36,687 bases of DNA, taken from Oscillospiraceae bacterium (lineage in GTDB: Bacteria > Bacillota > Clostridia > Oscillospirales > Oscillospiraceae). Within the stretch, counting starts at the first letter, position 1; each line of letters begins with the position of its first letter. Location of the stretch: assembly GCA_009780435.1 (NCBI GenBank), contig WRAB01000021.1, positions 1 to 36,687 on the forward strand, read 5' to 3'. Position numbers and translations under genes: made by a program. The notes under the pieces were generated by a model, which ran no database searches, was not told the DNA's origin, and was given only the letters and a program-made list of their open reading frames with translations. Positions 18,828-25,646 of this stretch are shown piece after piece.

Positions 18828-19745
18828 CTAGTCCCCAAACATACTGGCCCTGCGGGCTGTCAGCTTTCTGGAAATAAAGGCAAATACCAGCGCCATGAGC
18901 AACGTAAACGCCATGATCGCCATGGCATACCCGAAACTGGCCGCCGTGAATGCCATGTTGAACATATGCCCCGGCAGGACTAAGGTGGCAGTCCCCGGGC
19001 CGAAGTTGGTCATGATTCTGCCCAAAATAAAGCTGATACTCATGGTGCCGGCAAGGGCCAAAACATAGGTGATGCCGATATTGTCCAGCAGCATGGGTAC
19101 GGTAATCCGGAAAAACTTCGCAGGGGCAGAGGCCCCGTCAATATCGGCGGCCTCGAAAATATCTTTGCTGATCCCATCTATGGCCGCAATGTGCAGGACC
19201 ATATAATAGCCCACCGCCTGCCAAACCATGACAATGGTGATGGCCCATATGGCCCAGGTAGGGTCCCCTAGCCAGGGAACTGCGTCCAGGTCAATGATAC
19301 CGATGAGCATGTTGATCGGCCCTGTGGATCTGGGGTGGAGGAGGGCGGAAAACACTACCGCCACAACCACCAAGGATATAATATTAGGGATGAAGAACAG
19401 TACCCGGTAGACGCCTTTTTCTTTCAACTTGGCCTGGGTGAGCCCATAGGCGAACACCAGGGCCAAAAATATGGTCACAACAGGCACAACAGCCAGAAGT
19501 TGTACTGTGTTCTGCAGGGCTGTGATAAACTGGGGATCATTGGTGAACATGCGGATATAGTTGTCAAGACCTACAAAATCCCAAGAGCCCGCAGCAAGAC
19601 TAGATGCATTTGTAAAGGACATCATAATGGCATTTACTGTGGGATAGATCAAGAAGAGCAAAACCCCTGCCAGTGCGGGAAGCACACACAGCGCCACAAA
19701 GCCCCTCGGTATGGAGTTGAGCTTGGATCGCTTTCTGGCTTTCAT
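18828..19745 (-). CDS. Carbohydrate ABC transporter permease (MalF-type)
   Basis: About 305 residues with six hydrophobic helices. The EAA-like loop is DIFEAADIDGASAPAKFFRITVPML. It is the first permease of a CUT1-type sugar importer. ATG 19745 is preferred because GGAGG is 8 nt upstream; a GTG three codons earlier overlaps the ribosome site. It follows the binding-protein gene across about 150 nt that contain a perfect 20-bp hairpin, a common arrangement that lets the binding protein be made in excess over the permeases. Substrate by context: lacto-N-biose-type or fucosylated oligosaccharides. Confidence 0.92.
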   Translation of the reverse strand: MKARKRSKLNSIPRGFVALCVLPALAGVLLFLIYPTVNAIMMSFTNASSLAAGSWDFVGLDNYIRMFTNDPQFITALQNTVQLLAVVPVVTIFLALVFAYGLTQAKLKEKGVYRVLFFIPNIISLVVVAVVFSALLHPRSTGPINMLIGIIDLDAVPWLGDPTWAIWAITIVMVWQAVGYYMVLHIAAIDGISKDIFEAADIDGASAPAKFFRITVPMLLDNIGITYVLALAGTMSISFILGRIMTNFGPGTATLVLPGHMFNMAFTAASFGYAMAIMAFTLLMALVFAFISRKLTARRASMFGD

Positions 19746-19771
19746 AGACGACACCTCCAGTGTTAAAGCGA

Positions 19772-19814
19772 GATGTATAGTCGAAACACTTGAAAAGTGT
19801 TTCGACTATACATC
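19772..19814 (-). promoter_or_regulatory. Intercistronic 20-bp perfect hairpin
   Basis: GATGTATAGTCGAAACACTT and its exact reverse complement are separated by 3 nt. No T-tract follows on the minus strand, so it is more likely a processing or mRNA-stabilising stem protecting the binding-protein transcript than a full terminator. It sits 84 nt after the binding-protein stop. Confidence 0.7.
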
Positions 19815-19897
19815 AGAAACCATGACTCATAATACCACAAAAGCCATGGTCTCTGTCGCACTTTTATTTATTTAGCGTTGTGCGGGGTGCCGTTGAC

Positions 19898-21337
19898 TTA
19901 ACCTGCCGCCGCAATGTGCTCACGGATTTCGGCGAACAGATTTTCCATGTCTTGGATGTACGCATCCGCTGACATGGCACCGGTCATAAGTGGTGTCATC
20001 CTGTTGTCAAAGACTTCTTGGGGAATGTGGAGGGGCAGACCCTCTGGGATGGGTGCGAAAGACATGAGCATAAAGGTTCCCTCGTCGTAGGCGCGTAGCA
20101 TGTTGTACACGCTGGGGCTCAGATAGTTTGCCGCAACTTCACGGGCGCCGAGTAGGGCCACGGAGCCGTCCGCCTGCTGGGCGAAGGAGACGATGGTCTC
20201 ATCGGTGTAGAAGAAGCGCAAGAATTCTTTGGCCAAGTCTGGATTCTGTGCGGCGGCCGGGATGGAGAGTTGCTCATAAGAGGAGAGCACGAATCTCGGC
20301 TGACCTGCCTGCATGGTGAACACGGGGGCGATGGCAAATTCAAAGCCCTCTTCTCTCGGGGCGTCAGCCATCTCGTTTACAAACCAGACGCCGTTGGGAA
20401 TGAATAGAGAGCGGCCCAGCATCATGTCCGCCTGGGACTGGGTGTGATCCAAGCCCACGGTGCCGTCCATCAGATAGGGGCCAAGTCTTGCAAAGGTCTC
20501 GATAACAGATCTGACAGCCGGGTTATCCCAGGCGCCTTCTTCATAGTTCTCAATGGCGCGGATGGCTTCCATCCCGCCTGCGCCAGCAATGGCCGGCCAG
20601 AGAATGGACTCTAAGTAGCCCGCATGGATGCCCTGATAGGTAAAGATGGCTCTTCTCTCCTGGTTGCCACCAACGGTGACGAAGTTATCCGGATCGTCCA
20701 GGAGGGCGTCCATTTCAAAGAGCTCTTCCCAAGTTACAGGAGGTGTCCAGCCTTTTTCTTCAAATAGGGTGATGTTGTAAACCGGACCCATAGGACCTGC
20801 GTTAAAGGGGGCAAAGAAAATGCGGCCATCGCCGTAAGGGGCAAACGCTGTGCTCTCCAACATACCGGGGATGACGCGGTCACGGAGCATAACGCCGGGA
20901 CGGTCCAACGCCTCGGTGTTGTTAAAGAAATCCGTCAGATCCAAGAACTCATGGTTTTGGATCATAGCCGTCATAAAGCCGGCATGTTGTACCTGAATGG
21001 CCATGAAATCGGGAACTTCGCCTACGGCTATTTGCGGGGAGAGAACCATTTCAATGTCAGAAGAGATCTGCATCTCTACAGTGACGCCGGGATTGGCCGC
21101 TTCAAAACGGTCAATCAGATCGTACCAGAACTCTCTGCCGTATCCGCCCTCAAAGACGGCGATGCTCAGCACCCGCTCTTCTTCCTCGTCCACTGGCTCT
21201 GTCGGAGCTGGGGCCGGGGTCGCTTGTGCCTCTGGAGTTTCCGCGGGGGTGACGTCACCCCCGCCGCCGTTGCAGGCGACGAGGACAAGCATCAGCGCCA
21301 GCAACAAGGCCAGTGAAACAAATAGTCTTCTTTTCAT
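19898..21337 (-). CDS. Sugar ABC transporter solute-binding lipoprotein
   Basis: About 479 residues. The signal peptide is MKRRLFVSLALLLALMLVLVAC, with a lipobox LVAC (Cys22). A Gly/Pro/Thr/Glu-rich tether precedes a family-1-type extracellular binding domain (FEGGYGREFWYDLIDRFEAANPGVTVEMQ...). It would capture oligosaccharide outside the membrane and deliver it to the two permeases. ATG 21337 is chosen because GGAGG lies 8 nt upstream; the ATG five codons earlier contains the ribosome site itself. It is the first gene of the operon, preceded by a perfect operator-like inverted repeat. The specific ligand is inferred from the downstream enzymes only. Confidence 0.93.
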   Translation of the reverse strand: MKRRLFVSLALLLALMLVLVACNGGGGDVTPAETPEAQATPAPAPTEPVDEEEERVLSIAVFEGGYGREFWYDLIDRFEAANPGVTVEMQISSDIEMVLSPQIAVGEVPDFMAIQVQHAGFMTAMIQNHEFLDLTDFFNNTEALDRPGVMLRDRVIPGMLESTAFAPYGDGRIFFAPFNAGPMGPVYNITLFEEKGWTPPVTWEELFEMDALLDDPDNFVTVGGNQERRAIFTYQGIHAGYLESILWPAIAGAGGMEAIRAIENYEEGAWDNPAVRSVIETFARLGPYLMDGTVGLDHTQSQADMMLGRSLFIPNGVWFVNEMADAPREEGFEFAIAPVFTMQAGQPRFVLSSYEQLSIPAAAQNPDLAKEFLRFFYTDETIVSFAQQADGSVALLGAREVAANYLSPSVYNMLRAYDEGTFMLMSFAPIPEGLPLHIPQEVFDNRMTPLMTGAMSADAYIQDMENLFAEIREHIAAAG

Positions 21338-21372
21338 TTTTCCTACCTCCATTTTGATTGTGCTTATTTTTT

Positions 21373-21390
21373 AAGGTACACCTGTACCTT
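21373..21390. promoter_or_regulatory. Operator-like inverted repeat of the glycan operon
   Basis: AAGGTACA-CC-TGTACCTT is a perfect 8-bp inverted repeat with a 2-bp centre, 35 bp upstream of the binding-protein ATG. It resembles the half-site spacing of AraR-type (GntR/LacI hybrid) operators. The adjacent divergent gene encodes such a regulator, so it is the likely binding site. No strong sigma-A promoter was found for the operon; a poor GTGACC-17-TTAAAA would straddle the repeat. Confidence 0.65.
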
Positions 21391-21581
21391 CGGTCACGAT
21401 TTCAAACGCTCCGCCCTATTTGTCCGAACATATTTTCAGTTCAAACGAATGGTTGCGACATTTTTCGCTGAATATTCAAATTTGTCTGGTCGTTTTTCGC
21501 CTAGCATACATTATTTATAGTGGAAATGCAATAGCTATTTCGATTTTTTAGCATCCTGTCAAATATCATAAAAACTTTTTG

Positions 21582-21610
21582 TTGAAATTAACCGAACAAT
21601 ATGATAAAAT
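21582..21610 (+). promoter_or_regulatory. Promoter of the GntR/LacI-type regulator gene
   Basis: TTGAAA (21582-21587), a 17-bp spacer, then TAAAAT (21605-21610) with an extended TGA. A GGTATACC palindrome at 21636-21643 abuts the ATG and could allow autoregulation. That last point is speculative. Confidence 0.65.
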
Positions 21611-21643
21611 TTGTACTGAAACAAAAAGAGGAGTCGGTATACC

Positions 21644-22720
21644 ATGACAAAAACTGTGCCCAAATACATTGAAATTGCAGATTGGTTGCGGCAAAACATT
21701 CAAGATGGCACATTTAAAACCGGGGAGCGACTGATCACCGAGCACAGTCTCTGTGAGAAATTTAATATCAGCCGCCATACCGCCCGCTCTGCCATTGCCG
21801 TCCTGGAAAAAGAGGATCTTGTAGTGCGCAGACAGGGCGACGGTACATATATCAATCTGGATGTAGGCGCCAAGCAGAAAAACATTGGGCTTTTATTGAC
21901 TGATTCCAGTTGCTATACATTCCCTAACACGATCTCCGGCGTTGAAGAGGTCTTGTCCGCCAAGGGCCATCGGATTACCCTGGCCCTGTCTCAAAATAAA
22001 GTGGAGATTGAACGAAACCAACTCCTCTCTCTACAGGCCGCCAATATTGACGGGCTGATCGTAGAGGCCGTCAAATCCGCCTTGGCAAGCCCTAATCTGG
22101 ACATTTACAAAGACTTCGCCGCACAAAATATCCCCGTTGTATTCGTCAACACCTACTATCCCCGGCTCGATTGCAACTATATTATAAACGATGACGTAGA
22201 GGCCAGCCGCATTGCCACCGGACATCTGATCAATCAGGGCCACCAGAAAATCGGCGGGATTTTTAAGCTCGACTCAATACAGGGCGCACTCCGGTATGAG
22301 GGCTTTGTCAACAAATTGTACGGACAAAATTTGAAGCTAGATGAACACCGTGTCCTCTGGTACTCGGATGAGACCTTGGACTATCTATTTTCAAACGAAC
22401 AGTTTCCCCTGCTGTCAGAGGCCCTTTCAGACTGTACCGCCGTCCTGTGCTACAGTGACCGCGTGGCTTTGAAGCTGATTGAGGCCTCTCCAAAACTGGG
22501 TCTGCGCATTCCCCATGACCTCTCCATCGCCAGCTTTGACGACTCGATCTTAAGCCGGCTGGCGACCCCATCCATCACCTCCGTCACCCATCCCGGCCCG
22601 GAGATGGGCAACCTAGCCGCTACCTCTCTCTTAAAAATGATCGAAATTCCCAGCCACAAAATGCAGCATGCCTACACACCCACGCTTACAATCCGGGATT
22701 CGGTGCGGGATCTTTCTTAG
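21644..22720 (+). CDS. GntR-type transcription regulator with LacI-like sensor (AraR type)
   Basis: 358 residues. The N-terminal winged helix-turn-helix (KYIEIADWLRQNIQDGTFKTGERLITEHSLCEKFNISRHTARSAIAVLEKEDLVVRRQGDGTYI, about 6-68) is of the GntR family. The rest (about 78-358) is a LacI/periplasmic-binding-protein-like sensor with GLLLTDSS, NDDVEASRIATGHLINQGHQKIGGI and PHDLSIASFDDS. This is the AraR architecture, where a sugar releases DNA binding. It is transcribed away from the glycan operon, with the inverted repeat at 21373 in the shared region, so it most likely represses that operon until an oligosaccharide or product is bound. A GAGGAG ribosome site precedes the ATG. Confidence 0.92.
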   Translation: MTKTVPKYIEIADWLRQNIQDGTFKTGERLITEHSLCEKFNISRHTARSAIAVLEKEDLVVRRQGDGTYINLDVGAKQKNIGLLLTDSSCYTFPNTISGVEEVLSAKGHRITLALSQNKVEIERNQLLSLQAANIDGLIVEAVKSALASPNLDIYKDFAAQNIPVVFVNTYYPRLDCNYIINDDVEASRIATGHLINQGHQKIGGIFKLDSIQGALRYEGFVNKLYGQNLKLDEHRVLWYSDETLDYLFSNEQFPLLSEALSDCTAVLCYSDRVALKLIEASPKLGLRIPHDLSIASFDDSILSRLATPSITSVTHPGPEMGNLAATSLLKMIEIPSHKMQHAYTPTLTIRDSVRDLS

Positions 22721-22735
22721 CGAGTGTGTGCATCG

Positions 22736-22770
22736 CAAAGGGCGGATGGCACAATGCCATCCGCCCTTTG
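22736..22770. terminator. Bidirectional hairpin between convergent genes
   Basis: CAAAGGGCGGATGGC and its exact complement form a 15-bp stem around 5 nt, 16 bp after the regulator stop and 16 bp before the exporter stop. The T-tract is weak on both strands. Confidence 0.75.
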
Positions 22771-22785
22771 TTGATATATTGTCAG

Positions 22786-23706
22786 CTAATCTGTGGGACG
22801 ATTGCCATCGTCCTCGACTCCCGGGTCACTCTCCGCGGGATTCACATGTACAGTGCAGTGCTTCACCGTAGGAAACGCCGCCTCGATCACATCGTGTACA
22901 TCTTGGGCCACGTCATGGGCCTCGCACAGGGTGTGGGATCCGTCCACACTGATCTCCACGTCAACGTATATCTTGTCTCCAAACAGCCGGGTTTTCAGCA
23001 CGTCAACTTCCACGACAGACGCCTGCTCCAGGATGAGGTCTCGCATGGCCGCCTCTGTCTGTTCGTCGCAGGCCTTGTCTGTCATCTTCCCTACAGCGTC
23101 CCGGAAGATATCCACCGCGACTTTTAAGATAAACAGGCAGATAATAATCGCCGCCACAGCATCCAGTATGGGAAATCCCAGCCGGGCGCCTAAGATGCCG
23201 CCGAAACTGCCAATAGACGAGAGGGAGTCTGACCGGTGGTGCCAGGCGTCGGCCATCAGTGCGCTGGAGTTGATTTTTTTCGCCGCGTGGCGCTTATACC
23301 AATACATGGCCTCTTTCACGACGATGCCCACAACGGCTGCAATCAGCGCAATCAACCCGGGGATTGCCATTGGCCTGAACTCCCGCTCCAATATCTGCTG
23401 AAGTCCCGCCCAACCGATACCGACCCCTGTGGCAAATAAAATCGCGGATAGCAGAATCGCGGCCACACACTCAAAGCGCTCATGGCCATAGGGGTGCTGT
23501 TTATCCGGCTTTTGATTCGCCAGCTTGATGCCGATCATCACAATGATGGTGCTGATGAGATCGGACAGGCCGTGAATTGCATCGGCCACCATGGCGACGG
23601 ATCGTCCGAATATGCCGGCAAATAATTGGAACGCAGTCAGGGCGATGTTGCCGAGGATGGTGTGCAGGGATACCCGCATGGCGATTTGTTCATTGGTTCG
23701 TTTCAT
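22786..23706 (-). CDS. Cation diffusion facilitator, probable Ni/Co exporter
   Basis: 306 residues. Six predicted helices carry the two CDF metal-site motifs, ADAIHGLSD (HxxxD in TM2) and ADAWHHRSDS (HxxxD in TM5). A C-terminal cytoplasmic ferredoxin-like domain (VEVDVLKTRLFGDKIYVDVEISVD...HDVAQDVHDVIEAAF) completes the family layout. CDF proteins export divalent metals in exchange for protons. ATG 23706 has GGAGG 9 nt upstream; the longer open frame to 23766 would run into the terminator of the leader. The upstream NiCo riboswitch points to cobalt and/or nickel as the exported metal. That is stronger evidence of specificity than the protein sequence itself. Confidence 0.95.
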   Translation of the reverse strand: MKRTNEQIAMRVSLHTILGNIALTAFQLFAGIFGRSVAMVADAIHGLSDLISTIIVMIGIKLANQKPDKQHPYGHERFECVAAILLSAILFATGVGIGWAGLQQILEREFRPMAIPGLIALIAAVVGIVVKEAMYWYKRHAAKKINSSALMADAWHHRSDSLSSIGSFGGILGARLGFPILDAVAAIIICLFILKVAVDIFRDAVGKMTDKACDEQTEAAMRDLILEQASVVEVDVLKTRLFGDKIYVDVEISVDGSHTLCEAHDVAQDVHDVIEAAFPTVKHCTVHVNPAESDPGVEDDGNRPTD

Positions 23707-23754
23707 AAATGCTTGCCTCCACTTTATTATATTCGCCAAGCTCCCATTGGATAC

Positions 23755-23800
23755 AAAAAAACGCATCTATGGGAACGTACACTGTCCCACAGATGCGTTT
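23755..23800 (-). terminator. Riboswitch-controlled terminator of the exporter gene
   Basis: In the RNA sense, a 16-bp stem (AAACGCATCTGTGGGA with TCCCATAGATGCGTTT, one G-U pair) is followed by seven Us. Its first arm is also the 3' segment of the NiCo aptamer, so metal binding should prevent this stem and turn the gene on. Confidence 0.9.
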
Positions 23801-23872
23801 CATTCGCTTTCTGCTGCCACAGGTTGTGGCCCGGCCCCATAAACCCATTCGGTTTATCGCCTGCTCAGTTCG
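23781..23872 (-). ncRNA. NiCo (czcD) riboswitch aptamer
   Basis: The minus-strand leader contains the conserved elements of the NiCo riboswitch in order. AACTGAGCAGGC is followed by a hairpin (ATAAACC/GGGTTTAT), then GCCGGGC with a CCACAA/TTGTGG-type hairpin, a GCAG segment, and finally CATCTGTGGGACAGT, which closes the four-way junction with ACTG. I recognise these from the known aptamer family. The class binds Co2+ and Ni2+ cooperatively and controls metal exporters, matching the CDF gene downstream. The overlap with a terminator predicts an ON switch. A covariance-model search (Rfam NiCo riboswitch) would confirm it. Confidence 0.92.
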
Positions 23873-23893
23873 TACTTACTTGTACTGTAAAAA

Positions 23894-23922
23894 AGAATAG
23901 CATATCACGTATGATTTGTCAA
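23894..23922 (-). promoter_or_regulatory. Promoter of the NiCo leader and exporter
   Basis: On the minus strand, TTGACA (23922-23917), a 17-bp spacer, and TATTCT (23899-23894) with an extended TGC. Transcription would begin about 15 nt before the aptamer. Confidence 0.8.
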
Positions 23923-23935
23923 AGACTTTTCACAG

Positions 23936-23965
23936 TTGCATAAACCACCCAAGTTTCTGTATAAT
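23936..23965 (+). promoter_or_regulatory. Promoter of the DUF6062 gene
   Basis: TTGCAT (23936-23941), an 18-bp spacer, and TATAAT (23960-23965). It diverges from the exporter promoter about 15 bp away. Confidence 0.6.
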
Positions 23966-23973
23966 GAATATGT

Positions 23974-23997
23974 TGTCCCCGCACGCGGGCGGGGACA
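23974..23997 (+). repeat. Leader hairpin of the DUF6062 gene
   Basis: TGTCCCCGC pairs with GCGGGGACA around ACGCGG, followed by CAGTAACC. It resembles the hairpins at 7311-7341 (also followed by AGTAA) and 5954-5978. No T-tract. Confidence 0.5.
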
Positions 23998-24019
23998 CAG
24001 TAACCAAAGGAGACCGCAT

Positions 24020-24718
24020 ATGGCAGAGACGATTTATACCATCCCCATCAACGAGGCATATGAGCAGACAGACCGATGCCCCTTCTGCGCCCTGGGGGAC
24101 AGATACGAGGCGGAAGCCCTGGCGTATATCCTGGGCCCCGCCATGATGGAATCCGACGTGCGGGTGGAGACCAATCGCATGGGCTTCTGTAAGACCCATT
24201 TCCAGGCCCTGTTGGATCAACAGAGTCGCCTGCCCCTGGGTCTGATTCTGGAGAGCCATCTCATGGCCATCGGCGACGTGTTGGCTACGAGCGGCAGCGA
24301 AAAGCGGAGCTTATTCGGCGGTGCCAAGACCTCGGACATGGCAGAACGGCTCTCGGATACCGCCCACGCCTGCTATGTCTGCAATCGGCTGGAGACATTG
24401 GAAAAACGAGTGATCTCCAATGCGGTTTCCATGTGGAAGCGGGACAACGCCTTTCGCACCCGCTTTGAGGGCCGATCCGACTACTGCCTGATCCATGCCG
24501 CCGCCCTGTTCCAGACGGGCCAGAACGAGCTGGGCGGCCAGTATCCCCCATTTGCGGCGGCGCTAGCGGCAATTATACAGGCCCGGTTGGATGAGTTGCT
24601 CCAATCTGTCCGGGGCTTTAACAACAGCTTTGACTACCGCAATGCAGGCAAACCCCTGACGCAGGAAGAACGCTTTGCAGTCGAGCACACCATCGCCTTT
24701 CTTACGGGGTGCGGCTGA
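24020..24718 (+). CDS. DUF6062 family protein with two Cys/His metal-site motifs
   Basis: 232 residues. It matches my recollection of the Clostridia-specific DUF6062 family. Two similar halves each carry a CxxC and a later CxxH: CPFC (about 18-21) with CKTH, and CYVC with CLIH (DYCLIH). This arrangement suggests two zinc or iron-sulfur sites. No membrane segment or signal peptide; the function is unknown. ATG 24020 is preceded by AAAGGAG; an open frame extends 28 codons further upstream but crosses the leader hairpin and has no ribosome site. It is transcribed from its own promoter, with no obvious operon partner. The family assignment is from memory of the motif pattern and should be checked by a Pfam search. 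Confidence 0.75.
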   Translation: MAETIYTIPINEAYEQTDRCPFCALGDRYEAEALAYILGPAMMESDVRVETNRMGFCKTHFQALLDQQSRLPLGLILESHLMAIGDVLATSGSEKRSLFGGAKTSDMAERLSDTAHACYVCNRLETLEKRVISNAVSMWKRDNAFRTRFEGRSDYCLIHAAALFQTGQNELGGQYPPFAAALAAIIQARLDELLQSVRGFNNSFDYRNAGKPLTQEERFAVEHTIAFLTGCG

Positions 24719-24800
24719 TGTAGGGTGCAACGCCCTGGTGCACCATTTTCAAAACAATTTTCTGCAAATTTGCGGCGTGCCGAGGGCGTCACGCCCTACA
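24719..24800. repeat. Short inverted-repeat element (TGTAGGG...CCCTACA)
   Basis: The element begins TGTAGGGTGCAACGCCCT directly at the DUF6062 stop and ends AGGGCGTCACGCCCTACA, an imperfect terminal inverted repeat around about 46 bp. It is non-coding and of miniature-element type. The stretch 24801-24916 holds no supported gene. Confidence 0.6.
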
Positions 24801-24916
24801 AAGCGACCGATTACAAATTTTCCTCTCATACGTCAGCCCTGTTCTCACCAGATGAGAGAGGATAAATGGCACCCCTATTGCTTGCAATAGTGTAGCAAAT
24901 TTATAGTAGGCGGTGG

Positions 24917-25030
24917 AAAACACCCGCCGCCTGCGGGCGGCACCCTCTTTACGAAAGAGGGCGGAGACGAAGGATGTTTTAACCCTGCCCTCTTTTGTAA
25001 AGAGGGTGGCTCCGCAGAGCCGGGTGTTTT
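24917..25030. repeat. 114-bp palindromic element, copy A
   Basis: It runs from AAAACACCC to GGGTGTTTT. Within it lie two hairpins (CCCTCTTTACGAAAGAGGG and CCCTCTTTTGTAAAGAGGG) and a central GACGAAGGATG. The element at 34206-34319 is the same length with the two arms swapped. Imperfect direct repeats flank this copy: TGTAGCAAATTTATA at 24891 and TGTAGCGAATTTATA at 25038. It carries no transposase, so it is MITE-like. Confidence 0.75.
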
Positions 25031-25071
25031 GCTTATATGTAGCGAATTTATATACTGCGAGGGAGGCTATT

Positions 25072-25440
25072 ATGTTTTTCAGAAAGCGAGAAAAGGAGAC
25101 TAAACGAGTGCTTTGTCCCATCCCTGTAATTTTGCAAATAATGCAAGATGCTATTGATGGTGACGAGGGCGGAGCTAGATTTAATATCCGTTTTGCTAAT
25201 AGAGATTACAGAGTTGGCTTTACAAGCGACTTCAACCGCCGACAAGGTTTTTTCGACCCAATATTTTACTTGGATGAGCAAAAGTTTAGCACGTTTGAAG
25301 ATTTTAAGGCTCAAGCGGTCTTTAACGGGACACTTTTTGCGCAAAGATTGGATGAGGTTGAAATTTATGATGTTGACGACGGCGAGAATCTTGTGAAATT
25401 CCCTTGGTATACTAAGCTTGCAGATTATGTCGTAGTATAA
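25072..25440 (+). CDS. Small orphan protein, AT-rich gene
   Basis: 122 residues, no family recognised. The sequence is soluble and acidic, with MFFRKREKETKRV at the start, mixed alpha/beta character (FNIRFANRDYRVGFTSDF, FFDPIFYLDEQKFSTFEDF) and a C-terminal DDGENLVKFPWYTKLADYVVV. The ATG is supported by GGGAGG 5 nt upstream. The frame stays open further upstream through the palindromic element, but that part is repeat sequence and not protein-like. Codon and base use are visibly more AT-rich than the neighbouring thrS, suggesting horizontal origin. It lies between two repeat-bearing gaps and is probably monocistronic. It may be an immunity-like or accessory protein, but nothing in the sequence proves this. 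Confidence 0.6.
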   Translation: MFFRKREKETKRVLCPIPVILQIMQDAIDGDEGGARFNIRFANRDYRVGFTSDFNRRQGFFDPIFYLDEQKFSTFEDFKAQAVFNGTLFAQRLDEVEIYDVDDGENLVKFPWYTKLADYVVV

Positions 25441-25510
25441 ACATTTTCTACAGTTGCACACTGTACAACCATGCCCTCAGTGTCCCGCATTGCCTGGGAT
25501 ACAGCAGGGA

Positions 25511-25533
25511 GAGGCGGGGCGGACAACGCCCTC
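25511..25533. repeat. GGGCG-N5-CGCCC palindrome upstream of thrS
   Basis: GGGCG-GACAA-CGCCC (25517-25531) followed by TCTACG is another member of the short palindromic family of this genome. The 25441-25574 gap otherwise shows no gene and no recognisable T-box. Confidence 0.45.
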
Positions 25534-25574
25534 TACGAAAAGCGCACTTGTCCACGCCCCTCCGGGTGCAATCC

Positions 25575-25603
25575 TTGACAAAGGACAGGCCTAGAGATAC
25601 AAT
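25575..25603 (+). promoter_or_regulatory. Promoter of thrS
   Basis: Perfect TTGACA (25575-25580), a 17-bp spacer, then TACAAT (25598-25603). The leader to ATG 25647 is only about 35 nt, too short for a T-box. Confidence 0.8.
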
Positions 25604-25646
25604 AATTAAAATCTACACATAACCCAGATAAAGGACGGGATCGCAT

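Noticed and set aside
19772-19814. Rho-independent terminator after the binding-protein gene
   Set aside because: The stem is perfect but no T-tract follows on the coding strand, and the permease genes downstream have no promoter of their own.
24913-25071. N-terminal extension of the 25072 gene
   Set aside because: The open frame upstream is the 114-bp palindromic repeat. The ribosome site GGGAGG supports ATG 25072.
25441-25646. T-box leader for thrS
   Set aside because: No GGGTGGNACCGCG-type antiterminator sequence, and a consensus promoter lies only about 35 nt before the start.
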